From Malania oleifera (taxonomy: Eukaryota; Streptophyta; Magnoliopsida; Santalales; Ximeniaceae), in NCBI RefSeq assembly GCF_029873635.1, contig NC_080424.1, positions 1,391,501 through 1,455,500 of the forward strand: a stretch of 64,000 nt of DNA, given 5' to 3'. Shown piece after piece: positions 47,557-59,028 of the stretch. The notes below the pieces were generated by a model. That model saw only the letters and a list, made by a program, of their open reading frames with translations. It did no database searches and was not told where the DNA came from. Within the stretch, counting starts at the first letter, position 1. Every line of letters begins with the position of its first letter. A program made the position numbers and the translations under genes.

Positions 47557-50380
47557 GGAGTTCTTATGGGAAGGCTCCCGAAAAGAAAGGTGCACCTTGT
47601 TGATATGGGTAGTAACATCAAATCCTTTTTAAGACTTTCTTCCATGGGTTATCACACTTTGTCCCCCTCTACTGTCATATCTCCTCCAAGGCCCTCGGCT
47701 AGACTTGGCCTGAAATCTTGAAGGTACAGGCCTCTTCCCCTGACTCTGCACTGCAGCACCCCTCTGCATGCCACTCTCGATCACTGCAACTCTATCAACC
47801 ACCTCTGCAAATGTTTAAGCTTGGAAGCCAATAAACTAATCAAACAGATTCTGCCTCAAGCCTACCTCAAATTTGGTCACCTTCTTCTCATCATCCTGTG
47901 CCAGATGTGGGGCAAACTGAGACAACTCAATAAACCAGGTTGCGTACTGCTGCACCATCATCTGCCCCTGTGTCAGGTGAAGGAACTCTGCCGCCTTCAC
48001 TTTCTTGAGAGTGGCGGGGAAGTATCAATCGAAGAACAAATCCCTAAATCAGCTCCACATCACTAGTATAGGGTCCGGTCTCTATTCCTCACTCAACCTC
48101 GCTGATCTCCACCAATGCTTTGCTTCCCCAGTCAATTTAAAAGTCGCAAACAATACTTTTTGTTCATTTGTACATGGAAGCATTGCCAACATATCCTCAT
48201 TGTCCTAGACCTAGTTCTTGGCTGCTAGAGGGTCCGCTCCTCTAGAAAATGACAGGGGTCTCATCCGCGTAAACTGCTCGATCGTATAGCTACACTCCCC
48301 AGAGCTTCAAGTCATCTCAGTCATCACTTGCTAGGTGACGTTGCGCAATACTACATCAAAATCTATGCCCCCCCCCCCCTAAAAAAATACTAGAAGGTCC
48401 TGCCCCATCACCCCCAGTATTTGTGTCACTACCCCAGGGTCTATCCTGAAAATGAAATAACCAATCTCAGAATTCTATCAGCATCTCACAATCAATATAT
48501 ACATTAATCTATAACTCATATGTCATCCTCCTAAAATCATCTATCTCATCATCCTCAAATCCCATTTAAGATTCAATCCTACCACTCAGAAACAAGAACC
48601 AGTGATAGTGTCCATGGTTTTCCTGAAATCGTTACCCCAGGAAAAACACAGAAACAATCATAGAACTCCTACTTCCAGGTTGCAAGATAGAATCCTAAAT
48701 TCCCAACCTCATCCTCTAACAATCTCCTACTCATTTATCATTCTATCCTCTTCCTATTTCCTCAAAATCCATTCCTATACTTTGGTATTATATTCCGCTG
48801 TTTACTAGAGTCTGCAGAACCTAACCAACCTACGCTCTAATACCAAACTGTGATGCCCTGATTTCTATAAAATTTTTTATTTACTAATTGTTTATCCACA
48901 CCAATTGGTCACGTCATCAATTCTGATACCATGCATATAACTTGACCCACATTGGGTACTGTGTATACCAGGTCATAACATAAATAAATCACCTAGCAGC
49001 GGAAGTCGTCATATAAAAACAAGCCACAACAAGTACACATACCAGAGTATATTCCACCCAAATCCATACACATATCCAAAGTACATTCCCAAACATAAAA
49101 ACCCTAAAAAATTATCCAACCCCATCTAACAAACTCACCCTGTATATCAAGGTCCCTGCTCCACTCTATTTGGGAGCTTTATCTCCAGCTTGATCCCAGT
49201 CTCCTGAAAAGTTTAATATTTGGGTGAGACACATCTTAGTAAGACGTAATAAATTATTAACAGTGTGTGGCAATATGAATGTAGTTGTAATAATAAATAA
49301 AAGCTCTTTCAAACTGTTAATCATCTGAGAAAATAATGGTATATACATATAATCACACAGATATATAACATAGCTTTTATAAGCTTTATCCACATTTTCA
49401 AATTCATTCATTTCCCATTTCCTTATTCTTTATATTCCCCCCCTCCCCCCTTCCCTTTATTTTCCATGTTTCTTTTAACAGACCCATGAGTATCCTCAAT
49501 ACCTTGTACTATGCCATGTCTGTAACTCCACGCCATGCTTCCCCCCATGGTCAGGGTTGTGCGGCCCGAAGGCTGGATCTAACTGCGGTTGGCTGACCTA
49601 ATTAGATCAAATAATACCATAAACATGTCTGCAGTAACGAATGGCCTGCCTCATACCCTGGTCCAGTATCTAGGGGGCAATATAAACCCTACTCTGGCCC
49701 ATTTGCACTGTCACACCACACGCTCCGTGAGTCCATATGGTTGCACTTTTCATCCGCTAGCATCGGTACTATGCTCGATATCATAACCCATCGCTGGGGT
49801 TTACATATCCATCCATCAGGGCTTTTTCCTTTTCACCATTTCACTTTCTCATATTATCATTTTCCACTTCCATATATATACATACATTGCAGTTTTAACA
49901 TTGCAATGTTTACATTTCCAGTATTCACATTCATTATTCACAATTGAGTATTCATATGTTAATTTCCACATTTTAGTATTCCCAGCATCTCACATCCTGT
50001 TTCGTCTCATAACAATATATACATGCATATAAAAATATATTCTATTTCACATATTTCGTCAATTCCAGCAGACATATATCAATATTCCATATTTTCTTCA
50101 TTTCATAAAATCAGTCTCATATTTCACATATCTCTATATATACATATACTAACATATCATGCTTTCCTTGTTTCCATAAAATCATTTTAACATCCATTTA
50201 TCCTCTTTCCATTATTTTTCAGAAAATCACGTTAACATTTCCAGTTTCAACTATTTTCCAAGGATATTAATTATCATATCAATTTCCCAAATTTTCCACA
50301 TTTCAAATCATAGACCACAATATTCATTTCACCATTTTTTTTCCAAAATCATATGCCACATAGTATCTCATTTATCAATC

Positions 50381-50384
<4 letters not shown>

Positions 50385-50450
<66 letters not shown>
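50385..50450. repeat. (AAT)n microsatellite in degraded LTR
   Basis: About 22 uninterrupted AAT units; the young Tekay-type LTR carries TTA runs as well. Confidence 0.95.
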
Positions 50451-52639
50451 TCAAGAAAATTATAATAATCAATTTCATAACTAAATCAACCAATATTTCA
50501 CGAAAATCCTGCTATAATTTATTCCCCTTACCTGTCTTACTGATTGCCCACACAGTTTAATCTTGAGCCTGTGACATTTCTAGCACAAAAACCTACAATT
50601 TCCATTTCCCCAGAACATTCAACAGAATTCCAACATAATTTCCATAAAACATTTCCTAGGCTCCCAATAACCTAAATAAATTGTTGGTTTTCCTACACTA
50701 TGCCCATAGGGTCCCGAAATTTCACCTGCGGCGCTTACCCGAGCCTTGAATTCATTAACCCTAATTCAACCTCTGAATGCCCAATATTTAACATTTCCAA
50801 ATCTACAATAATTAAATAATAATTAGTCCCTTAATAACCCCCTTAGCCTAATTTTGGGATTATGCCTATGACGACCCCACGAGAAATCCGCTATGCAAGA
50901 CTTGTAAAGAATCATCCCTAGATTCTCGTGATGGTGTCTGATCATCAATTGGGCTTAAGATTTATGATAAATTAAAGTAAAAGTGAGAATTGAGTTTACT
51001 CTAGGAGATGTGTTTACGCTGCTCCTATGACAAATCTGCTCTGATAGAAATGTCAGGTGGCGGAAAATGGAGTCCAGCAGTATTTTTTGATTTTTGATTG
51101 GGCGAAAATCAATCGAGAAATTAAAGAGAGTGGGAGAGAGAGACAGAGGAGACGAGAGAGAACATGAGAGAATACGGAGAGAAGAAAAATAAAATAAATG
51201 CGCAGGGGGAACGGTGTAACAACCCAAAAATAAATAAATAAATAAAAATTAATTTTAAAAAAATATTTTTTAATTAATTAATTATTATTAATAAAATAAT
51301 TAAATTAAGAAATTTGAGGATTTTGGGTGTATATATATATATATATATGTGTGTGTATATGTATATATATATATATATGTATGTATATTTAAATACATGT
51401 AAGGATATATATAAAAGTATATATATAAGAATATATAAAAGTAAAGTATGGATAAAGGAAAGAAAAAAAAAAAGGGAAAAGGAAACTTTGGTATTAAGTT
51501 TCCTATAGAAAACAAGAAGTGGAAGGGCAAAAAAAAAAAGGGAAAGCCTCACGCACAGACAGAAAGAGAAAAAAAGAAAGAAAAAAAATTCTTTCAGCTT
51601 ACGTTCTCCACTCCTCTTCTTTCTACGATTTCGCGGAGGATTCTCGCCTAATTGAAAATCTAAAAATACCACTAGACTCTATTCTCTGCCACCGACATAT
51701 CTACCGAAGTGGATTTGTCGTAAGAGTAACGTGAGCATATCTCCTAGGGTAAGCCAAATTCTCATTATTGTCTCAATTTTTCTTAAATTTTAAGCCAAAT
51801 GGGCGATCGGACACCACCACGAAAATCTATGGATGATTCTCTACAAATCTAGTGGAGAGAATTTCTCGTGGGGTCATTGTGGAAATAGCCCCAAAACTAG
51901 GATAAATAGGTTATTTAGAAATTAATTGGTATTTAATTACTGTAAAATAAGAAATGTTAAAATAATATTTTATTGGGGTTGATATGATTGAATTAAGGTT
52001 CGAGTGAGCATTGTGGGTATAAGTTTGGGGGCCCTGCAGGCGTGATTCAGGGAATCGGGTAAGGGAGAATAAAATTATATCAGTATTTTATTAAGGCGAA
52101 CCAGTTATTTACGAGCATATGAAATTTATTATTTATCTATATGATTTTCAGAATAGCCTGATTACTAGAAAAAATAATGATTTTGTTTAAGGTTTATATT
52201 TAGGATAATTGCATATGATATTAAATTCGTGTGACATGTTAATAATTTTTCCTAATAGATTGAATATAAATTGTCGTGACATTTGGGTTTACATGTGGGG
52301 ATGTTTGGAATGATAATGATATGATGAATAAATTGTTATGTTTTACTCCTGTGTGAAAATGTATTGATCTGTTGGGATACTGTGTAGGAAATGAATTGAT
52401 CTGTTGGATTCCTGTGTGGAAATGCATTGATGTGTCTGTATGAACTAACTAGTGTGGTTATTTGTATGCATCTCAAAATAACATTGGCATGAGGAGGTTG
52501 TTATATTTCTTAAATATAAATCATGATATGACGTTCGTAGGTCGAGGAGCTCGTCATATTGTCATTTATATGGGGTAGGACATTGGTAGGTCGAGGAGCT
52601 TGTTCTACTGATGTACGACGGGTAGGTCATGGAGATTAG

Positions 52640-52960
52640 ATACTGGTGAATAGTGGTGCCTGTGTGGGCCACGTGTTGCCGAAGCTGGAGTGGTGCCTAT
52701 GTGGGCCACGTAATATCTTGTATGGATAATGGCACTTGTGTGGGTCATGTTATGTACCCTGTGTGGGTAATGGTGCCTATGTGGGCCACGTTATATCTTA
52801 TGTGGATAATGGCGCCTGTGTGGGCCATGTTATGTACGTGGGTAGTGGTGCCTGTGTGGGCCACATGTAGATAAGAAGTATGTAGGTGTTTGTGTGGGCC
52901 ACGTACTGAAATGTACGCAATTGCTCTGTGTGGGCCACGTACTGAGGACATTGGAAGACG
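52640..52960. repeat. Tandem 'gtgtgggccacgt' motif in solo LTR
   Basis: About nine degenerate units of ~33 bp (ggtgcctgtgtgggccacgt); it lies in the same LTR section as the tandem motifs of the two other chromovirus LTRs but with unrelated sequence. Confidence 0.85.
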
Positions 52961-53064
52961 AAGTATGAGATGCATGATTCCTACGTGGATGTGTTGTGCG
53001 CATGTGAATTTAATTGTAGCATAAAAATAATGGTATAGCACATTGTGAATGCATGTGTGTGCAT

Positions 53065-53350
53065 GCGGCGAGGTAAACATACCACCGAGGGCTTGTTGAC
53101 AAAGGCGAGTACTCTGTTAGGTAGTTTCTTGGTATCAATGCAAAGGGATGCTACTTGTATGGGCAGGTAGACATCCCGATCCTCAGAAACCTTAGCCTTT
53201 AAAATAATAAAGATATGTGTACTGGCGGCGAGGTAATACTTCACCTGAGGGCTTACTGAGTAAGGTGTGTGCTCTGGTAGGTAGTTTTAGTACCAGAGCA
53301 GAGGGAAGTTACTTGTATGGGCAGGTAATCTTCTCTATCCTTGGGGACTT
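53065..53350. repeat. ~160-bp direct duplication in solo LTR
   Basis: gcggcgaggtaa...ccgagggctt...gctctg(t)taggtagttt...gcagaggga...acttgtatgggcaggta occurs at 53065-53190 and again at 53224-53345. Confidence 0.8.
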
Positions 53351-54137
53351 TTGCCTCATAAAAATTATATACTTGTGCATATTGGATCTGTGTATGATAT
53401 TAGATGTCGGGGATGTTATTAATGGTACATTTTTTTAGTTGTTATTGATATTGTGTGAGAAGCAGTTTATTTTGATATGTAAACATTAAAACTCAGTTGT
53501 CACACACTGTTATACTTTATTCCACCCTTACTGAGAAGTGTCTCACCCTAGTGGATTAACAATTTTTCAGGTTCTTTTGGAGATTGGGTTTGAAGGCCTA
53601 GGCTGGGATTATTTTTGGTGGTTTCTTTTAAGGGTATTGTGAGATACTGATATATGTATAGATATATTTGTATGAGATTATGTTTTAAATACTGGTTGTG
53701 GATATAGATATCTGGATGTTGTAGTATTCGTTTTTGGGTTGTTATATAGAACTCTGGTATTTATTTGAGGTTATTTATTTATGTTCCGCTGCATGCATGT
53801 TAATTATGGTATCAGATACAGGTGATTGGAACACGTGGCACCCAGGCCCCACTTCGCGGGTTTCAGGGCGTCACAAACAGGGCGGCTGCAGAAGAATGAA
53901 AAGGGATTGGATTTCAAATTGAAATCCAATCCATCTAATTCCATTAACATATATTATATTAATATTATATATATATATATATATACATATATATCTTTTA
54001 CATCATTTATTAAATTACTTTAACTTAATAATCCTTAATTTATTAATTTATTAATTTATTAATTAATTAATAATTAATATATTATTATTTTTATTTATTT
54101 ATTTATTTTTATTTTTACATACATTGGGGTCATCACA

Positions 54138-54740
54138 CCAAGCATCTAACCTATTCTAATCAGAGTCAGAATCAGAACTAGCCGAGCAAGGCTAGGTGGC
54201 TACTGCCCTAGCGGTGTCTTGGTCCCGTGCCATTTCCTCCAGAATATGGCGCAAGTTAGGGGTGAGAGAGGAGGGTAGTTTGCATGGCCTGAGGATACGA
54301 AGCGACACCAGTTGGTCAGACGTGTCCGCCAGAGGCCCTGCGACAGCATCTGGTGGCATGGTCAGCCTAATTATATGGAACAACACTGACTAAGCGGGCA
54401 TGTCCTTTGTAAGCCCTAAGGTAACATTCTGGGACTACTCTCTAATGGATGGCACAACACAACGTGCGAGGGGAACCTGCACATCCTCAAGAGTCACCCT
54501 TGGTGCTCTCGTTTCCTCTGAAATCCATTCATACTAACTCAGGGCCGCTCGACCCTTAGAAGAAGACTCTCTCCTTCGCAGGTCCTGGACCCTCTGCCGC
54601 TTGGCGGCGCATCGTGGCAAAAGGCCATGCTTTGAGGTAGCCCGAGGCTCCATTCGTAAAGGCATTGGTGAGGAAAGACGAAACCCTAAGTGCCTAGGGA
54701 TAGGGCGTCGCACAAGGTGGGGCACAAACACCAACATCTA
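54138..54740 (-). pseudogene. Decayed unknown ORF, probably DNA-transposon derived
   Basis: On the minus strand a continuous reading frame of about 200 codons begins MLVFVPHLVRRPIPRHLGFR and ends in an acidic tail SASSDSDSD followed by a stop. It has about four in-frame stop codons, all TAG, without any frame change. The basic N-terminal half (RRES, KRQRVQDLRRR) and acidic C-terminus suggest a DNA- or chromatin-associated protein. It lies between the gypsy LTR at 54137 and the Cassandra at 55227, on the strand of the CACTA-like element that starts at 61744, so it may be one of that element's proteins. I do not recognise the family; a host gene is also possible. Confidence 0.45.
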
Positions 54741-55221
54741 TAAAAAAAAAAAAGATTTAATCATTTGGTGCATTATGGATAGTAATCTAATAAGTATCAA
54801 TGATTTGATGGCAAAATAATTGAACATTCGGACATAGTTAAAAAAAAATGATACAATTTTAAATAGCTAAGTTTTATCAGTTTAGAAACATTTTGGCAGT
54901 ATTTCGTTTGTAAATAGGACATTTTCCATAGAGATATGCTCCATACCTGGGTGTTTACAATAAATAGGTCACAATAATCCAACCAGTGATGAATTTTATG
55001 AGTGCACAAGAGCTTCATATAATAAGCATTTTCCTCCTTAGAATCACCCATGCACAACTCAGTCGTAAATCATCACCCAATTCATCCATATGATTCATTT
55101 AATATCAAATTCAAGCATTTGATTCCAACAATAATAAATAACAATAAGCAGTAAAAGAAATTTACCATCCTAATTATCATCATGAAGTTATATTGTATAA
55201 CATGCATCTCCATCTTCAACC
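54741..55221. other. Intron-like AT-rich sequence
   Basis: AT-rich DNA upstream (minus strand) of the decayed ORF. A short frame with KEENAYYMKLLCTHKIHHW near 54970-55040 could be an exon but was not identified. Confidence 0.35.
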
Positions 55222-55318
55222 ATCATTGTGATACCTCGTGGAAGAAAGGTTTAAAAGGATTAGATGTTATCACTCATATCAACAAGGTGCACCTTTCTTT
55301 TCGGGAACCTTCCCATAA

Positions 55319-55372
55319 GAACTCTATGGTTAAGCGTGCTTGGCTTGGAGTAATCTTGGGATGGGTGACCTT
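55319..55372 (+). promoter_or_regulatory. 5S-rRNA-like Pol III promoter block (Cassandra 5' LTR)
   Basis: gaactctatggttaagcgtg, cttggcttggag and cttgggatgggtgacctt match the A-box, intermediate element and C-box of plant 5S rRNA. The surrounding sequence is Cassandra LTR, so this is not a genuine 5S gene. Confidence 0.88.
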
Positions 55373-55572
55373 TTAAGAAATTTTCTCAGAAAGTGTATGA
55401 GTGAGGAAAAAAACATACTGAAAAGGACACGTTACAAAATGGTATTAGAGACTTACCCAACCAAAAGTGTGATGAGATTCACATCGCCTAGGTTTGAAAA
55501 TGTGGGTTCGCAACGAGGACGTTGCATTCTGTAAGTAGGAGAGAATGTGATTCCCTGTGGAAGAAAGGCATA

Positions 55573-55684
55573 TGTAGACACCCTATTTTTGCCCTAGCCA
55601 AATGGAACAAGAGGTCCTTTCTCATTGTATTATTATTATTATTATTACCTTATTTTTATTATTATTATTTTATTATCACTATTA

Positions 55685-55738
<54 letters not shown>

Positions 55739-57725
55739 GATGTCTATTGTTGTTATTTACACTATTATTATTTTTTTTATTTTTATTTTTCACTATTATT
55801 ATTATTGTTAACTATTTTTTTTATATTAATATAAGTAATTTATTATTATCACTATTATTTTATTATTATTATTTATTTTCCTATATTGATATAAGTAATT
55901 TATTATTATTACTATTATTTTATTATTATTATATTGTTATAAGTAATTTATTATTATCACTATTATTTATTTATTATTATTATTATTACTATTTCTATTT
56001 GACATTTTTACCACTATATTTACCACTATTATTTTTATTATTATTATTATTATTATTTTTATTAACATTATTATTATTTGGCTATTATTATTAATTTTTA
56101 TTACTTTTGCTATTATTATCATTATTTCTATATTCACTTTATTATTATTATTATTATTTTTACCTTATTATTATTATTCTTCTTATTATCATTATTATTA
56201 TATCATTATTACCATATTAGTAATTATACTCATATATATTATTCCCATAAAGGTATAAAAGAAAAAAATATAATAAAAATACAATAAACCAAAAAAGGAA
56301 AAGAGAGGAGCTAGGGTTTCTAAAAAGTTTTTATAAAAAGACCCTCTTCTTCTCTCCCAAAGCACAGCCGGGGGCTGTGCACTCATAGCCGGATCTCTCA
56401 CCCCTTCAACCTCCCTTGCTCCTCATCTGTCCATTCTCCCATTACATCCTGGTTCCCTGCCAGCCCCCCTACACTCACCTCACAGCCAACCCACGACCAG
56501 AACGCCACCAGCACAGCCATGCTCCGGCAGAGCCTCACGGCTCTCTGCAACACTCCACAGCCAGAACCCCACCAGCACAGCCACGCACCGGCAGAGCCTC
56601 ACAGCTCTCTGCAACACTTCACGGCCACGACCCCACGACGCCAGCTTCTGCAACCGCCGGAGGTTCTCCACACCAGCACGGGTAGAACCCTCCGAACACA
56701 GTCCCAAGAGTTCCCTCCGGTGAGCACCATTGGTCCGAGACCCCAACATCATCCTTGCGGCCAACCATCTCCCAGACAGTCCAGGATCTCCGACCACCCT
56801 CCAGTATCTCCGGCGGCCTCCAGCATCACCCACAACGGTAAGCCCCTGGTAAGCACGCACACACTCCTGCATACGCACACACCCACTTGCATGCAATCCT
56901 CTGTATTGCATTTATTTTAAGTTACTGTGTTGTATATATATATTTTTATAGCTGGCTTGGTTTGCTTCGGTTTTAACATTTGAAGATTAATCCTTTATTA
57001 TGTGTGTGTAGAGATTAAATGATTAACTGATTTTTATTAGTTGTGTTTTTTAAAATATGCAGGATTAAGCTCTTGATCGTATATATTAAATATTCAGTTT
57101 ATGATACTTGTTCATGCTTATTTGTTTATTTATTTATCTCTAGATATTAAATATAGTTGTAGAAACTTTATTGTAGAAATTCATTTTTAAAGTGTGCTTT
57201 TTGCTGCGTTTATTATATATATAAAATATTAATACTATTGTTGTCTGTTACATTGTTTGTTTTAATGTTTAATATCCATGATATATTTTTCTTGTTATTA
57301 TTATTGTATACTTTAATATTGTTGTCATATTATCATTGTGTATTTATTTTGCATATTATTATTATTATGTTGCATATTTGTTTTATATATATTTTTTACA
57401 TACTTATGTGATTGTTATTATTATGACCTTATATATTTATATTTATGTTATTATTGATTGCATATTTTAATTGTATATCTAATTTGCATGCATAGGTATT
57501 ATTGTCATTGCCTTAATTATTTATTGGCATATTTATATTATTATTTAATTGTATAGTTTACATCTTATTATTGTGATCACCTCATATGTTTAGGTGCATA
57601 TTTATATTAGCTTTACCTATCCCTCTTATTGTATATTTGATTACATATTTATTTTCGTATTATTACTGTATTTCCATGTTAGATTTTGGTATATTTCCTA
57701 ATTATCACATGTTTATATATTATAC

Positions 57726-57759
<34 letters not shown>

Positions 57760-58199
57760 GCATGATAGATTATAATTTGAATTGTTCCCATAATTTTACT
57801 TGATTTGTTTCCAAATTGTATAGTTTACATGTTAATTATAGGATTAGTTTATTATTTCCATATTGTACATGTTTTTATTAAGGCAGGTTTAGTATTATTA
57901 ATATATGCTTATTACCACTAATAGTATTATTGCCATAATTATTATATATACATACATATGTATATTTTTAGAGGTGGGCTGATATTGTAAATCTTGGAAC
58001 GCGGTATTATTCTTACTATCCTTTTTGTGCAAGTATATATGTATGTTAGCATGTGTATAGTCACATATTATTTCCATATATTAGGGTACATACTATTCAT
58101 TATTATCAAACGTATATATACATATGTCGAGTTATTATTATTATTATTATTATTATTGTAGATCATTACTATTACTATCATTATTATTATTTTATGATC

Positions 58200-58270
<71 letters not shown>

Positions 58271-58726
58271 TTTTGTTATTAAGTATTTTTGAGTTTTTCA
58301 TCCCTATGATTTTAATGCGGGGGGTATGAGCCTTCGGGCTTCATGTACCTTAAGCTCTGAGGGAATATATATCTATATATTTATTTATTTATTTATTTAT
58401 TTATTTTTCATATGTATTTATAAATTCATAAAAAAAAGTAATTTAAAGACTTATTAGATTAACTTAGGGATAATTTCAAATTAATTAGGTACCATTCGTA
58501 AGAACGGGCGCGTAGGGGGTGCTCGTACCTTCCCCTTACGTAACCGAACTCCCGAGCCTAACTCTGGTAATGTAGACCTATTTTACCCCTAACGAGGTAA
58601 TCATCACGTGTTCTAACCACACTAAAGGTTAGTGGCGACTCCGACATTCCATGTTTTTCCTTGAAAATATTAAAATGATTTTGATTTCGCCGTCCGTGGC
58701 ACACGCGCACCCGAGACGTCGCGACA
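55573..58726 (+). mobile_element. Solo LTR, TGTAGACACC-type, target repeat GCTTA
   Basis: A 3154-bp LTR runs TGTAGACACCC to GTCGCGACA inside a Cassandra LTR; flanks gcata (55568-55572) and gctta (58727-58731) differ by one base, and gctta fits the uninterrupted sequence (ggtttaaaaggatt) in the other Cassandra LTR. It contains several (TTA)n tracts (55625-56180, 58132-58268), a TATA-like tttttataaaaag near 56328, a GC-rich leader with a 60-bp duplication (56500-56640) and the conserved 3' block AAGAACGGGCGCG / TTAGTGGCGACTCC. Same family as 3949-7414 and 21411-24958. Confidence 0.9.
58132..58268. repeat. (TTA)n microsatellite in solo LTR
   Basis: Two long TTA runs; the second (about 58200-58268) is uninterrupted for some 23 units and gives the false poly-Tyr/poly-Ile frames. 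Confidence 0.95.
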
Positions 58727-58803
58727 GCTTAAAAGGATTAGATGTTACTATCCATATCAACAAGGTGCACCTTTCTTTTTGGGAGGCTTCCCATAAGAAC
58801 TCC

Positions 58804-58850
58804 ACGGTTAAGCATGCTTGACCTGGAGTAATCTTGGGATAGATGACCTT
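58804..58850 (+). promoter_or_regulatory. 5S-rRNA-like block, diverged (Cassandra 3' LTR)
   Basis: cacggttaagcatgcttgac and cttgggatagatgacctt keep the A-box and C-box spacing but with substitutions in both. Confidence 0.75.
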
Positions 58851-59028
58851 CTGATAAGTTTTCTCAGGAAGTGTGTGAGTAAGGACAAAAACACACTGAA
58901 AATGACACGTGTTGGTCTGTGGGGTCAGTCATTAATCCGATAAGGTCTGCCTTCCTGTTGTCTGGTCCACATGGAAGAAGAGAGACGCAGTGCTTTCTGG
59001 CAGACTTAGGTTGGAGCGTTACAATCAT

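Larger units (their letters stand above)
45238..47656 (-). mobile_element. Cassandra TRIM with nested solo LTR
   Basis: On the minus strand: LTR 47656-47340 (317 bp, TGTGATAACC to GGCGTTACA), primer site (complement of ctctgatacca, 47328-47338), ~107-bp interior ending in gtgggggagaa, and a second LTR 47230-45238 which is 317 bp once the 1671-bp solo LTR and its 5-bp repeat are removed. Both LTRs contain a 5S-rRNA-like block (47511-47556 and 47084-47130), the hallmark of Cassandra. Flanks CTCCG (45233-45237) and CTTTG (47657-47661) fit a target repeat decayed by C-to-T changes. It lies in the gag part of the degraded gypsy element. Confidence 0.9.
51215..53875 (+). mobile_element. Solo LTR, chromovirus type, target repeat AACGG/AACAG
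   Basis: A 2661-bp LTR runs TGTAACAACCC to GGGCGTCACA inside the 5' LTR of the degraded minus-strand element; flanks AACGG (51210-51214) and AACAG (53876-53880) are one transition apart. It shares with the young Tekay LTR the blocks gatacc/ataccactxgactc, cctagggtaagcc, acaccaccacgaxaatct and cttactgagaagtgtctcacc, so it is a related family. The tandem motif at 52640-52960 and a second duplication at 53075-53340 lie inside it. No interior region remains. Confidence 0.85.
43326..54137 (-). mobile_element. Ty3/gypsy chromovirus (Tekay-like), degraded, with nested insertions
   Basis: On the minus strand: 5' LTR 54137 down to 48849 (TGTGATGACCCC to GGGCATCACA, about 2.6 kb once the nested solo LTR is removed), primer site complement ctaatacca at 48836-48846, gag about 48400-47660 and, beyond the nested Cassandra, the zinc-knuckle region near 45100-45180; protease near 44860-44920 (GATHSFI), reverse transcriptase about 44400-43600 ([34 protein letters not shown] just before) and RNase H to about 43330 (IYNDASQRGL). 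Integrase, chromodomain and 3' LTR are missing. It is heavily broken and clearly older than the Cassandra and solo LTRs inside it. Confidence 0.82.
55227..59023 (+). mobile_element. Cassandra TRIM, target repeat ATCAT, with nested solo LTR
   Basis: First LTR 55227-55436 (TGTGATACCTC to CGTTACA), primer-site-like atggtattagagac (55440-55453), ~110-bp interior ending in gtaggagagaa, and second LTR 55546-59023 that is about 319 bp once the nested solo LTR is removed. The two LTRs differ in length. Perfect ATCAT repeats flank the whole (55222-55226 and 59024-59028). Both LTRs hold a 5S-rRNA-like block. Cassandra elements are non-coding, rely on other elements' proteins and are widespread in land plants. 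Confidence 0.92.

Noticed and set aside
55319-55372. Genuine 5S rRNA gene
   Set aside because: Only the internal promoter part matches 5S rRNA; the flanks are Cassandra LTR with target repeats and a primer site.
55625-56290. Open frames rich in Tyr, Leu or Ile as membrane proteins
   Set aside because: They are translations of TTA microsatellites in a solo LTR.
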